In this document: piece by piece, positions 53,087-62,082 of the stretch
Position numbering within the stretch: the stretch's first letter is position 1
Layout of the letters: each line of letters starts with the position of its first letter
Origin: Aeromonas bestiarum
Lineage (GTDB): Bacteria; Pseudomonadota; Gammaproteobacteria; Enterobacterales; Aeromonadaceae
Assembly (NCBI RefSeq): GCF_000819745.1
Contig: NZ_CDDA01000034.1
Location: forward strand, 51,255-115,254
Direction of reading: 5' to 3'
Length of the DNA: 64,000 bases
Position numbers and translations under genes: made by a program
The notes under the pieces: generated by a model
What the model was told of the DNA's origin: nothing
The model's database searches: none
What the model saw: the letters and a program-made list of their open reading frames with translations, nothing else

Positions 53087-53710
53087 ATGGCAAGAGTATT
53101 AATAGTCGATGATCACCCTGCGATACGCATGGCAGTTAATATTCTACTGGGACAGGATGGCCATAATATTGTTGCTGAGGTAGATAATGGTGTTGATGCC
53201 ATTGTTGCTGCTAAAAAATATCAACCAGACATTATTGTTCTGGATATTGGCATTCCAAAGCTGGATGGCATAGAAGTGATAAAAAGAATAAAATCCTTGA
53301 ATGTTGGAATCAAGGTCGTAATTCTATCTGCACAGGCGACTCATCATGTCATGGTTCGTTGTTTGCAGGCTGATGCTGATGGATTCATGTCTAAACTTGA
53401 TGATCTTTCACTATTGAAAAGCATGCTCAAGCACATAGAAAATGGCCAGACTTGTTTTCCTAGGGATGTCATTGCTGGTGCCAGAGATGCTTATATCCTT
53501 GATAAGGATAGTCTGCTGTCTTCCCTCTCAAATCGTGAGATGAGTGTACTAATGCGCATATGCCAAGGTCATACCAATAAAAAAATTGCGGAACACATGA
53601 TGCTGAGTGAGAAAACGGTAAGTACTTACAAGACTCGCTTGATGCAGAAGCTCAACGTAACCAATATTATCGATCTGATCAGTCTTGCCAAGCGGAAAAA
53701 ATTGATGTGA
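53087..53710 (+). CDS. BvgA/EvgA-like response regulator
   Basis: A 207-residue NarL/LuxR-family regulator. The receiver has D8/D9 and phospho-acceptor D53 (IIVLDIGIPKLDG). The C-terminal HTH is SNREMSVLMRICQGHTNKKIAEHMMLSEKTVSTYKTRL at about 148-186. It is followed, with overlapping stop and start, by a BvgS-like sensor. It is divergent from ecpA and replaces EcpR in this position, so it probably controls the pilus. Its GC content is clearly lower than the core genes around it. Confidence 0.9.
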   Translation: MARVLIVDDHPAIRMAVNILLGQDGHNIVAEVDNGVDAIVAAKKYQPDIIVLDIGIPKLDGIEVIKRIKSLNVGIKVVILSAQATHHVMVRCLQADADGFMSKLDDLSLLKSMLKHIENGQTCFPRDVIAGARDAYILDKDSLLSSLSNREMSVLMRICQGHTNKKIAEHMMLSEKTVSTYKTRLMQKLNVTNIIDLISLAKRKKLM

Positions 53711-56700
53711 GCAAGATGAAACTACTGCAGGTATTACTTGTCAGCCTCTGTTCATTCTTTACTTCCGCTCACGAGCTGGGAGATGATTTGTTACATGTAT
53801 ATGCCCGAAACGACAGTGAGTCTCTCGGGCAACAGACACTTCCCTTGCATGCCGATGATTGGTTGTGGTTGCGGAATCGCGACCAGTTGATTCTTGGGGT
53901 TCCAAGGCCGGATGACCCCCCTTTGGATATCACCTTGCGCTCTGATGCTTATGAAGGCGTTACTGCTGACATGATAGGTATGCTAAGCCATCTATTGAAT
54001 ATCGATATAGTGGTGAAAACGCTTCCTTCACGGGCAGATGCCATCGATGCGCTCAAGCGGGGGGAAATAGATCTGTTGAGCTCCTCTAATTCCTATGAGG
54101 AGGAGCAGCAGTTATTGTTAACTGATAGATATATTGCTGACGATCCCGCAATATATAAAAGCATTCATGTCCTAGAGCAAGATATAAAAACGGTAGCCAT
54201 CCCTAGGTATTATTTGCCGGCTCTTGCTGTGAAGCGCTACCTGCCAAATGTGAAAATAAAAACATATCCTTCTCGATACAGTGCTATATCAGCGGTAGCA
54301 TATGGTCAGGTCGACGCTGTTATGGTGGATATGATTTCTGGTAACTTTATCGTCAATAAATTTTATCAAGACAGCATTCAGTTATTAAGGCCCTTATATG
54401 TGGATACCCATGGTTTCTCATTCTCGCTGGAGAAACAGAATTGGCGTCTCAAGAAAATAATCGATGTCGCTCTACGCAAAATTCTGGATGGCAAGCGCGA
54501 CGAAATTGCCAAGCGCTGGAGCGGTGGGGGGCTTTCCATCGATGCCAAGAGGATCGGGCTGACCAGTAGTCAATGGGCATGGCTTGGTCAGCAGAGAACA
54601 ATCCGGATCGCGGTTAACAGCGGTGTACCACCGCTGAGTTTCCTTGATGTCAATGGCACCTTGCATGGTGTGGTTGCCGATCTCATTCAGGTGTTGAGAG
54701 CAAAACTGGATGTCGAAATAGAAGCTGTACCGGTCAAGACGGCCAAACAAATGTTACAGCTACTGGATGATGGAAGCGTGGATGCTGCGGTAATGAGCCC
54801 ATCTTCGGAACGTAAGCATCGCTATTTATTCAGCAGGGCCTTTGCGCTTGATCCCCTGTCTTATGTTGTTGGCGTGAAACATGAGATGACAGATCCAGAG
54901 AGTCTGATCAAGTTTGGGACTGTGGCCATCATCAAGGGGTTCATCTCGACACAGGCCATAGACAAGGCATATGGCAAAATGACAACTCATTCTTTTGATC
55001 GCATTGAAGATGCGCTGCGCTGTGTTGCGATGGAGGTTTGCGATGTAGTTGTATTGCCGCTGCGGGTTGCCAAGTATTACATCAATAGCAAATTTCCAGA
55101 TAGCTTGCTTGTTACAGGCGAATTGTTTGAGTCAGTACCTATTGGTGCCTCATTCATGGTTTCTTATGAAAACCAAATGCTACGCAATATTCTGGACAAG
55201 GTGATAGCAACCATACCCCCGGATGAATTGGAAGGGCTCTCCAACCGCTGGCGTGTCAGCCCTCAGAAAGAGGCCATCACATGGCAGGAGTTTGTTCGGG
55301 AGTTTGGGATCTTTATCTCGCTTATCCTGCTGCTGACCATCTGGATCAGCCTGTGGGGCCTATCCCTGCGTAAACAGATACGTGAACGCCGACTCGCGGA
55401 GGAGGCGTTGAATGCTCAGCTCAAGTTCATTGAAGATCTGGTAGACGGGACACCCCATCCCATCTATGCCAGAGACCTGGGTGGGCGGCTTATTCTCTGC
55501 AACAGCAGCTATGCGGCCTTCTTTGGTGAACCGAAAGCAGACTTGTTGGGCTCAGACCTGGTAGCTGATGGTGAGCGTTGGCCTTTTCTCGCCCCCCTGT
55601 TTGCCGAGCTTGCCGCTGCCCGCGAGGAGCGGCAGGCGCAGGAGGGGGATCATCGTCTGGTGATGGCGAGAGAGGGAGTAGATGTTTATCACTGGGTGCA
55701 GCCCTACTACGATCGGGATGGCGAGGTACAGGGGGGAATTGGCGGCTGGATCGATGTGAGCGAGCGTTTGCGTCTACTTGACGAGCTGGCGGTGGCAAGC
55801 CAGGAGGCGCAAGAGGCCAATCGCGCCAAGTCGACGTTTCTGGCCACCATGAGCCACGAAATTCGTACTCCCATGAATGCCATCATAGGCCTGCTGGAGC
55901 TGACCCTGCGGCGAGATCGTCTACATGAGGAGGATAAGGCCTCGCTCTCTATCGCCCATGGTTCGGCAACGGATCTGCTGTCCTTGATCGGCGATATCCT
56001 GGATATCTCCAAGATAGAGTCGGGGCGGCTCGAGCTGGTACCTGAACCCCATGATGTGGCGGCCTTAACCGAGTCTGTCGTTACCGTGTTCAACGCCCTG
56101 GCCAGACAGAAGAGTCTGCAACTGGATCTGGTCATCGGAGCGACCCATTGGGTGCAAATAGACGGACTCTGCTACAAGCAGATCCTGTCCAACCTGATCA
56201 GCAATGCCATCAAGTACACGGATAAGGGATCGGTACGGGTGGAGTTATTGTCACGGGTTAGCGATGGCTGGTGCACCTTGCAGCTGGCGGTCAGAGATAC
56301 CGGGATAGGAATAGACCCGATGGAGCAGGAAAAGTTGTTCCAGCCCTTCAGTCAGGCCAGTCAACCCAAGCATATTCAGCGATCTGGTACCGGCCTGGGG
56401 CTGATGATCAGCCGTTCCCTCTGTGAATTGATGGGTGGGTCACTGGCGCTTGAGAGCGAGCCGGGTTCTGGTACTCGTGTCTCGATAGAAATTAAACTCC
56501 CTCTGACTGCAGCCGTGGAGCAACCGCTATTGGTCGAACTGGGTAACACAACAAAAAGCGGTCGGCGGCTGCAGGTAATGGTTGTGGATGACCACCCTAC
56601 CAATCGGCTGCTTATCAGTCAGCAACTGGCCTATTTGGGGCATAAAGCCAAGGCGGCAGAGTCAGGTGAGCAGGCATTGAGGCTCTCTGCTAAATACCCG

Positions 56701-57297
56701 TTTGATGTCATTATCACTGACTTCAACATGCCAGGTATGAACGGGTTCGAGCTGACTCGTCAGCATCGTGCGCGGGAACACCTCAATGGTACGCGACGTT
56801 GTGTGGTTTTAGGCTTGACGGCCGATGCGCGTCAGGAGCAGGTGAATGAAGGTTATGCGGCCGGCATGGATGATTGTCTGTTCAAGCCGGTAGGGCTGGA
56901 GGAACTCGGTCATTGCCTGTGTCGGCATATGCTGCGTGAGGAGCAAGCGGATATTGCAACTTGCATGCAGGAAATAAAACATTGCCTCGGACCCCTGACT
57001 GGCAATCAACCAGCACTGATAGTGCCTCTGCTGACAGCCTTTATCAGTGCCAGCGATGACGATCTGCTGGGATTAGAACAAGCAGCTGATGTGCAAGATG
57101 TGCCACAGTTTTTGGATTATGTTCATCGCTTGAAAGGTGGTGCCAGGATAATTGGGGCCTCACAATTGGTTAAGACCTGCGGTGAGGTTGAGTCCGATGA
57201 GCTGGATTCATTGGCTTTGTCCTTAGCGTTGGAATGTTTGCAACGAAGCTATGAGGTGGTCAGGCTGGCAATTGTGCAGCTTCAGGAGGCTGAGTGA
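53707..57297 (+). CDS. BvgS/EvgS-like hybrid sensor kinase
   Basis: A 1196-residue hybrid kinase. A signal peptide is followed by two periplasmic solute-binding (Venus flytrap) domains at about 50-270 and 285-515. A membrane helix lies near 537-560, PAS at about 575-690, the H-box MSHEIRTPMNAI (His near 717), HATPase (SNLISNAIKYT, DTGIGI, GTGLGL), a receiver (VIITDFNMPGMNG, Asp near 1004) and an HPt domain (YVHRLKGGARIIG, His near 1140). It is a phosphorelay like BvgS. It starts at a GTG overlapping the regulator stop; an ATG three codons later is possible. Sensor half AT-richer than the kinase half. Confidence 0.93.
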   Translation: MSKMKLLQVLLVSLCSFFTSAHELGDDLLHVYARNDSESLGQQTLPLHADDWLWLRNRDQLILGVPRPDDPPLDITLRSDAYEGVTADMIGMLSHLLNIDIVVKTLPSRADAIDALKRGEIDLLSSSNSYEEEQQLLLTDRYIADDPAIYKSIHVLEQDIKTVAIPRYYLPALAVKRYLPNVKIKTYPSRYSAISAVAYGQVDAVMVDMISGNFIVNKFYQDSIQLLRPLYVDTHGFSFSLEKQNWRLKKIIDVALRKILDGKRDEIAKRWSGGGLSIDAKRIGLTSSQWAWLGQQRTIRIAVNSGVPPLSFLDVNGTLHGVVADLIQVLRAKLDVEIEAVPVKTAKQMLQLLDDGSVDAAVMSPSSERKHRYLFSRAFALDPLSYVVGVKHEMTDPESLIKFGTVAIIKGFISTQAIDKAYGKMTTHSFDRIEDALRCVAMEVCDVVVLPLRVAKYYINSKFPDSLLVTGELFESVPIGASFMVSYENQMLRNILDKVIATIPPDELEGLSNRWRVSPQKEAITWQEFVREFGIFISLILLLTIWISLWGLSLRKQIRERRLAEEALNAQLKFIEDLVDGTPHPIYARDLGGRLILCNSSYAAFFGEPKADLLGSDLVADGERWPFLAPLFAELAAAREERQAQEGDHRLVMAREGVDVYHWVQPYYDRDGEVQGGIGGWIDVSERLRLLDELAVASQEAQEANRAKSTFLATMSHEIRTPMNAIIGLLELTLRRDRLHEEDKASLSIAHGSATDLLSLIGDILDISKIESGRLELVPEPHDVAALTESVVTVFNALARQKSLQLDLVIGATHWVQIDGLCYKQILSNLISNAIKYTDKGSVRVELLSRVSDGWCTLQLAVRDTGIGIDPMEQEKLFQPFSQASQPKHIQRSGTGLGLMISRSLCELMGGSLALESEPGSGTRVSIEIKLPLTAAVEQPLLVELGNTTKSGRRLQVMVVDDHPTNRLLISQQLAYLGHKAKAAESGEQALRLSAKYPFDVIITDFNMPGMNGFELTRQHRAREHLNGTRRCVVLGLTADARQEQVNEGYAAGMDDCLFKPVGLEELGHCLCRHMLREEQADIATCMQEIKHCLGPLTGNQPALIVPLLTAFISASDDDLLGLEQAADVQDVPQFLDYVHRLKGGARIIGASQLVKTCGEVESDELDSLALSLALECLQRSYEVVRLAIVQLQEAE

Positions 57298-57302
57298 GGA
57301 TA

Positions 57303-57325
57303 AAAGGCATGACAGGCATGCCTTT
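57303..57325. terminator. hairpin between the sensor kinase and the next convergent gene
   Basis: AAAGGCAT and ATGCCTTT form a stem with a seven-base loop, six bases after the kinase stop and eight before the convergent stop. T-rich flanks make it a plausible shared terminator. Confidence 0.6.
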
Positions 57326-57332
57326 ACAATTT

Positions 57333-57773
57333 TCAACCATGCCAATACACCATCAATTCATAGGCGGCCTCACCGATCTGGTTTGGCCGGGCTGAGGCAG
57401 CCTTATAGCCAAGATAGTAGTGGGTGGCTTGTTCCAGTGTCAGTGTGTGATTGGCTGGTAACTGCTGACCATTGATTGTCAGCTGTATATCGGCACCGGC
57501 TTCTTGTGGCAGGCGGCCATATAGCTTACGGGCTTGCAGCTGATAGGTAGTGTTGAAATCTGTGTTACTGATATTGGCTGCCAAGGTATGGGTGGGGTGC
57601 CGCGTCTGATTTGAATTGACGGGTTGAAGGCCGGGATGGGTGAGTGCTATTTCCATCCTGGTATCTTTACTGGCAATGGCCGGCAAGTTGAGTTGACGGA
57701 TCTGAGTATCGGCCTGAGCGGCTGAACCGCAGCACCCAAGCAGTAACGCCACCAGAATTCCTTTCTGAGACAT
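57333..57773 (-). CDS. small secreted protein, possible minor pilin
   Basis: A 146-residue protein with a signal peptide ending near SAAQA (residue 21) and a strong GAGAGGA ribosome binding site. The mature part is a beta-rich domain with no cysteines. The ending GEAAYELMVYWHG resembles the last strand of EcpA-type pilins (GEVNVEFVANW). It lies at the end of the pilus-regulator block and is convergent with the sensor kinase. No family recognised. A second pilin or a periplasmic input protein for the sensor are both possible. Confidence 0.6.
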   Translation of the reverse strand: MSQKGILVALLLGCCGSAAQADTQIRQLNLPAIASKDTRMEIALTHPGLQPVNSNQTRHPTHTLAANISNTDFNTTYQLQARKLYGRLPQEAGADIQLTINGQQLPANHTLTLEQATHYYLGYKAASARPNQIGEAAYELMVYWHG

Positions 57774-57946
57774 ATGATCCTCTCCTAGATATAGAAGTTA
57801 CTCCCGTTGGCAGGAGTGTTTGTTTATCGGCCCTCCAACCGAGAAGCTTAGTATGGATCCAGTTATTCGAAATGAGCTGACACGGAATACGGGGTATGAT
57901 CCCGCGCCTTGGTACATATCTTCTTCATTGATACGGGATCCCTGTC

Positions 57947-59620
57947 TTGCTCGAAAATCAGATGATGTTGTTGGCGGTATTCGAACGGGCGGCGCTGATG
58001 CTGATGACCCTGTTCTTCCTGACCCGCACCCGGCCGTTCCAGCGGCTGTTCCAGAAGCGGGATCACACCCCGGCCGAGCTGGTGCTGGTCGCCTCCATCT
58101 TCGGCCTGTTCGCCGTGTTCAGTACCTACACCGGCATTCCGGTGGAAGGGGCGCTGATCAACGTGCGGATCATCGCCATCATCTCGGGCGGCATCCTGTT
58201 CGGCCCCTGGGTCGGCATCCCGGCCGGGGTCATCTCGGGCCTGCACCGTTACCTCATCGACATGGATGGCCACACCTCGATACCCTGTCTCATCGCCAGC
58301 ATCATCGCCGGTCTGCTCGCTACCTGGTTGCACCTGCGCTGCCGCAAGTCGCGACTCTGGCTCTACGGCATACTGGCGGGCATGTTGTGCGAGGGGCTGA
58401 CCATGTTGCTGATCTGGCTGCTGACCGAACCCCATGAGGTAGGGGTGGAGATCGTCAGCCACATCGCCTATCCGATGATCGCCGGGGCGCTCTGCATCGG
58501 GCTCATCATCAAGCTGGTGCAGGATCTGGATGACGAGAAGGAGCTGATTGCCGCCAAGCAGGCCAAGCTGGCGCTGGATATCGCCAACAAGACGCTGCCC
58601 TTCTTCCAGAAGGTCGATCGCCACTCCCTCGGTCAGGTGTGCGCCGTGATCCGGCGCGAGATCGACGCCGATGCGGTGGCCATCACAGATACCCGGGACG
58701 TGCTGGCCTACGTGGGGGTGGGCAAGGATTACTACGAGCTGGACGAGCACCACGCCATCAGCGGCATGACCCAGCAGGCGGTGCTGCTCGACCAGATCAT
58801 CATCAACAACGATCTGCGCCAGTATCACCTCTCCGATTTCCACTCTGTCATCATTATTCCGCTGCGGGAAAACGGCGCCGTCAGCGGCACTCTCAAGATC
58901 TACTACCGCCGCACCCACAGCATCACCAGCTCGCTGCGGGAGATGGCGGTGGGCCTCTCCCAGCTCATCTCCACCCAGATGGAGGTGTCGCGCATAGAGC
59001 AGCTCAAGGAGATGACCCGCAAGGCGGAGTTCACCGCGCTGCAGAGCAAGATCAACCCGCACTTCCTGTTCAATGCCCTCAACGCCATCTCGTCGCTGAT
59101 CCGCATCCGGCCCCAGCAGGCGCGCCAGCTCATCGCCAATCTGGCGGACTATCTGCGCTACAACCTCAACAAGGGGGACGAGCTCATCGACATCCAGGAG
59201 GAGCTGCAGCAGGTGCGCGACTACGTGGCCATCGAGCAGGCCCGCTTCGGGGACAAGCTGGAGGTGGTGTTCGAGGTGGACGACGTCCACATCCAGGTGC
59301 CGAGCCTGCTGTTGCAGCCCCTGGTGGAAAACGCCATCCTGCACGGCATCCAGCCCCGCAGCGCGCCGGGCCGGGTCACTATCGAGGTGAAGCAGCTGGC
59401 GGGGGGGATTCGGGTGGCGGTGCGGGACACCGGTTACGGCATCAGCCAGGCGGTGATCGACGGGGTGGCCGCCGGCCGGGTGGAGAGCCGCAGCATCGGC
59501 CTGATGAACGTGCATCAGCGGGTCAAGCTGCTGTACGGGGACGGCCTGCACCTCAAGCGGCTGGAGCCGGGAACCGAAGTCTGCTTCTATCTGCCGGATC
59601 AGGAGGCGATGCCATGCTGA
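57947..59620 (-). other. antisense frame over pyrS, listed only to state that it is not a gene
   Basis: A long minus-strand open frame (57863-59551) covers the pyrS region. It has no ribosome binding site or family motif and is explained by codon bias of pyrS on the other strand. Confidence 0.2.
57947..59620 (+). CDS. pyrS: pyruvate-sensing histidine kinase PyrS (YpdA)
   Basis: A 557-residue LytS-type kinase. The 5TM-LYT membrane domain is at residues 5-200 ([32 protein letters not shown] region), GAF at about 215-340, and the His_kinase H-box [16 protein letters not shown] near 372. HATPase has NAILHGIQP and DTGYGI. Close block-by-block similarity to E. coli YpdA (PyrS), which senses extracellular pyruvate. 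The TTG start gives the same six-residue spacing to MLLAVF as E. coli; an ATG five codons later is the alternative. Confidence 0.93.
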   Translation: MLENQMMLLAVFERAALMLMTLFFLTRTRPFQRLFQKRDHTPAELVLVASIFGLFAVFSTYTGIPVEGALINVRIIAIISGGILFGPWVGIPAGVISGLHRYLIDMDGHTSIPCLIASIIAGLLATWLHLRCRKSRLWLYGILAGMLCEGLTMLLIWLLTEPHEVGVEIVSHIAYPMIAGALCIGLIIKLVQDLDDEKELIAAKQAKLALDIANKTLPFFQKVDRHSLGQVCAVIRREIDADAVAITDTRDVLAYVGVGKDYYELDEHHAISGMTQQAVLLDQIIINNDLRQYHLSDFHSVIIIPLRENGAVSGTLKIYYRRTHSITSSLREMAVGLSQLISTQMEVSRIEQLKEMTRKAEFTALQSKINPHFLFNALNAISSLIRIRPQQARQLIANLADYLRYNLNKGDELIDIQEELQQVRDYVAIEQARFGDKLEVVFEVDDVHIQVPSLLLQPLVENAILHGIQPRSAPGRVTIEVKQLAGGIRVAVRDTGYGISQAVIDGVAAGRVESRSIGLMNVHQRVKLLYGDGLHLKRLEPGTEVCFYLPDQEAMPC

Positions 59621-59703
59621 GAGACATCACTGTTGAGGACGAGCCTCTGACGCGAGAGGTGCTGGCCTGCTCTTCTTCCCAGCTAGGGGCAACGCAATGC
59701 TGA
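59614..59703 (+). pseudogene. mini-ORF, copy of the pyrR 5' end
   Basis: A 29-codon frame reading [18 protein letters not shown] then unrelated codons; pyrR begins MLKAIIVEDEYLAREELI. Its ATGCTGA overlaps the pyrS stop by seven bases, and it ends by the identical ATGCTGA overlap on the start of the intact pyrR. TAGGGG near its end can serve pyrR. Confidence 0.9.
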
Positions 59704-60440
59704 AAGCCATTATTGTCGAAGACGAATACCTGGCCCGTGAGGAACTCATCTATCTGGTGAGCCAGCACAGCCAGATCGAGATAGTGGCGAGCTTCGAGGA
59801 CGGGCTCGAGGCCTTCAAATACCTGCAGGATCACGAGGTGGACGTGGTGTTTCTGGATATCCAGATCCCCTCCATCGATGGCCTGCTGCTGGCCAAGAAC
59901 CTGCACAAGTCGAGCCATCCGCCTCACATCGTCTTCGTCACCGCCTACAAGGAGTTTGCGGTGGAGGCGTTCGAGCTGGAGGCGTTCGACTACATCCTCA
60001 AGCCCTACAACGAGCCGCGCATCATCAATCTGCTGCAAAAACTCGAGCACGCGGGCAAGTCGCAGCCAGCCGGCACGGGGGAGGCGAGCGGCGACGTGAT
60101 CAGCCCGCAGAATCGCACCGTCAATCTGGTGAAGGGGGAGCGCATCATAGTCACCCCCTGCGAGCAGATCTACTACGCGGAAGCGGACGAGAAGCTGACC
60201 TATGTCTATACCCGCACCGATCGCTACGTGATGACCATGACCATCAGCGAGTTTGTCAGCCGGCTGCCGGCGGAGGGCTTCTTCCGCTGCCATCGCTCCT
60301 ACTGCGTCAACATCAACAAGATCCGCGAGATAGTGCCCTGGTTCAACAGCACCTATCTCATCCGGCTCCATGACCTGCCGTTCGAGGTGCCGGTCAGCCG
60401 CAGCAACATCAAGGCGTTCCGTCAGCTGATGCGGCTCTGA
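59697..60440 (+). CDS. pyrR: LytTR response regulator PyrR (YpdB)
   Basis: A 247-residue regulator. The receiver has E8/D9 and phospho-acceptor D54 (VFLDIQIPSIDG). The C-terminal LytTR DNA-binding domain has IIVTPCEQIYYAEADEKLTYVYT and FFRCHRSYCVNINKIREI. Very close to E. coli YpdB. Phosphorylated by PyrS, it activates yhjX, which here is the next gene. A mini-ORF copy of its 5' end separates it from pyrS. Confidence 0.95.
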   Translation: MLKAIIVEDEYLAREELIYLVSQHSQIEIVASFEDGLEAFKYLQDHEVDVVFLDIQIPSIDGLLLAKNLHKSSHPPHIVFVTAYKEFAVEAFELEAFDYILKPYNEPRIINLLQKLEHAGKSQPAGTGEASGDVISPQNRTVNLVKGERIIVTPCEQIYYAEADEKLTYVYTRTDRYVMTMTISEFVSRLPAEGFFRCHRSYCVNINKIREIVPWFNSTYLIRLHDLPFEVPVSRSNIKAFRQLMRL

Positions 60441-60441
60441 T

Positions 60442-60472
60442 TGTCATTCATTCCCGCCGATCTGCATTTCAT
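60442..60472 (+). promoter_or_regulatory. PyrR (YpdB) binding direct repeats upstream of yhjX
   Basis: TGTCATTCAT (60442-60451) and TGCATTTCAT (60463-60472) are separated by exactly 11 bases. The E. coli YpdB site at yhjX is GGCATTTCAT-N11-GGCATTTCAT. A TATAGT -10 element lies at 60506-60511 with a poor -35, as expected of an activated promoter. Confidence 0.82.
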
Positions 60473-60510
60473 GCCTTAATCGGTCGGCGCGAGCTGCGTC
60501 TTGCCTATAG

Positions 60511-60533
60511 TGGCCTTAATTTCCTTAAGGCCA
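60511..60533 (+). repeat. 9-bp perfect inverted repeat at the yhjX transcription start
   Basis: TGGCCTTAA and TTAAGGCCA with a TTTCC loop, directly after the -10 element and 17 bases before the start codon. It would form a hairpin at the 5' end of the mRNA or serve as an operator. Confidence 0.6.
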
Positions 60534-60549
60534 TCGACCGAGACGCATC

Positions 60550-61740
60550 ATGACCAAAGAGATGAATCGCACCCGCTATCTGACCCTGATAGGTACCATC
60601 ATCACCCAGTTTGCGCTGGGTTCCGTCTACACCTGGAGCCTGTTCAACGCCCAGCTCTCCGACAAGCTGGACGAGCCGGTCAGTCAGGTGGCGTTTGCCT
60701 TCGGCCTGCTCAGCTTGTCGCTGGCGGTGGCCTCTTCCATGGCGGGCAAGCTGCAGGAGCGCTTCGGGGTGCGCAATGTCACCCTGGGGGCCGGCGTGCT
60801 GCTTGGCATCGGCTTCTTCCTCACCGCCCACGCCAGCAACCTGGCCATGCTCTACCTCTGCGCCGGCATACTGGTGGGCTTCGCCGACGGGACCGGTTAC
60901 CTGATGACCCTCTCCAACTGCGTGAAGTGGTTCCCGGAGCGCAAGGGGCTCATCTCCGCCTGCTCCATCGGTGCCTATGGCCTCGGCAGCCTCGGCTTCA
61001 AATACATCAACCTGCTGCTGCTCTCCAACAACGGTCTGGAAGCGACCTTCCAGCTGTGGGGGCTGATCGCCATGTCCATGGTGCTGGTGGGCGGCATGCT
61101 GATGAAGGATGCGCCCAAGCAGGCAGCCTCAGTGCAGCAGACCGAGAGCCGTGACTTCACCCTGGCCGAGGCGATGCGCAAGCCGCAGTACTGGATGCTG
61201 GCGCTGATGTTCCTCACCGCCTGCATGAGCGGCCTCTACGTCATCGGCGTGGCCAAGGACATAGGCGAGAATATGGTGGGTCTGTCGACTGCGGTTGCCG
61301 CCAATGCGGTCGCCATCATCGCCATGGCCAACCTGGGGGGTCGGCTGGTGCTGGGCATACTGTCTGACAAGATGTCCCGCATCCGGGTCATCACCATAGC
61401 CCAGCTGATCACCCTGTGTGGCATGGCGTTGCTGCTGTTCGTGCCGCTCAATGCCAACCTCTTCTTCGTGGCGGTAGCCTGCGTGGCCTTCAGCTTCGGT
61501 GGCACCATCACAGTCTATCCCTCGCTGGTGAGCGACTTCTTCGGTCTCAACAACCTGACCAAGAACTACGGCGTCATCTATCTGGGCTTTGGTCTGGGCA
61601 GCATCATAGGCTCCATAGTGGCCTCCCTGTTCGGCGGCTTCATGGCGACCTTCAACCTCATTCTGGTGCTGATGGTGGTGGCCCTGGTGCTCTCTCTCAC
61701 CATACGTCTGCCGGCTCCCAAGCCGCTCTGCACCGATTGA
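60550..61740 (+). CDS. yhjX: pyruvate-responsive MFS transporter YhjX
   Basis: A 396-residue, 12-helix MFS protein of the oxalate/formate-antiporter-like group. The opening LTLIGTIITQFALGSVYTWSLFN, the segment LTLSNCVKWFPERKGLISA and LTACMSGLYVIGVAKDI match E. coli YhjX closely. It is induced by the pyruvate system and is thought to move pyruvate or a related carboxylate. In E. coli the target is far from ypdAB; here they are adjacent. Strong terminator follows. Confidence 0.93.
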   Translation: MTKEMNRTRYLTLIGTIITQFALGSVYTWSLFNAQLSDKLDEPVSQVAFAFGLLSLSLAVASSMAGKLQERFGVRNVTLGAGVLLGIGFFLTAHASNLAMLYLCAGILVGFADGTGYLMTLSNCVKWFPERKGLISACSIGAYGLGSLGFKYINLLLLSNNGLEATFQLWGLIAMSMVLVGGMLMKDAPKQAASVQQTESRDFTLAEAMRKPQYWMLALMFLTACMSGLYVIGVAKDIGENMVGLSTAVAANAVAIIAMANLGGRLVLGILSDKMSRIRVITIAQLITLCGMALLLFVPLNANLFFVAVACVAFSFGGTITVYPSLVSDFFGLNNLTKNYGVIYLGFGLGSIIGSIVASLFGGFMATFNLILVLMVVALVLSLTIRLPAPKPLCTD

Positions 61741-61768
61741 GGGTTCGCTTCGCTCGATGACGACATGA

Positions 61769-61797
61769 AACCTGAGCCCGATGGGCTCAGGTTTTTC
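61769..61797 (+). terminator. terminator of yhjX
   Basis: AACCTGAGCCC / GGGCTCAGGTT, three-base loop, then TTTCTTT. Confidence 0.93.
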
Positions 61798-61879
61798 TTT
61801 CATCAAAAGACGTATAGATGGCTAAATATCTATACTCTTGTGCCGCCCTTTCCTATAATCCCCCCGCTTTGGCGCATCA

Positions 61880-62040
61880 TGCTTAATAGGGAATCCGGTG
61901 AAAATCCGGAGCTGGCGCGCAGCGGTAAGGGGGAACGAAGCGACATCAGGGCACTGCCGTCAGGTGGGAAGCCGTCGCCGTAGGCCATCAGCCCCCCAGC
62001 CCGAAGACCTGCCAAAGTTCGTATTTCGGGCCGAGAGAAA
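61880..62040 (+). promoter_or_regulatory. cobalamin riboswitch (AdoCbl/B12 element)
   Basis: The leader has the conserved core blocks in order: GGGAATCCGGTGAAAATCC, then GCAGCGGTAAG, GGCACTGCC with GTGGGAAG, and the B12-box end AGCCCGAAGACCTGCC. Binding of adenosylcobalamin would hide the btuB ribosome binding site. The outer limits are approximate. Confidence 0.95.
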
Positions 62041-62082
62041 CCGGCCACGAAGTAGATGCTTACGCGAACTTAAGGATCTCTC

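Noticed and set aside
57853..57966. GGATCC...TCGAAA similarity between the pyrS leader and the pyrS start, a possible further 5' duplication
   Set aside because: Only about 25 bases align and several gaps are needed; no coupled mini-ORF results.
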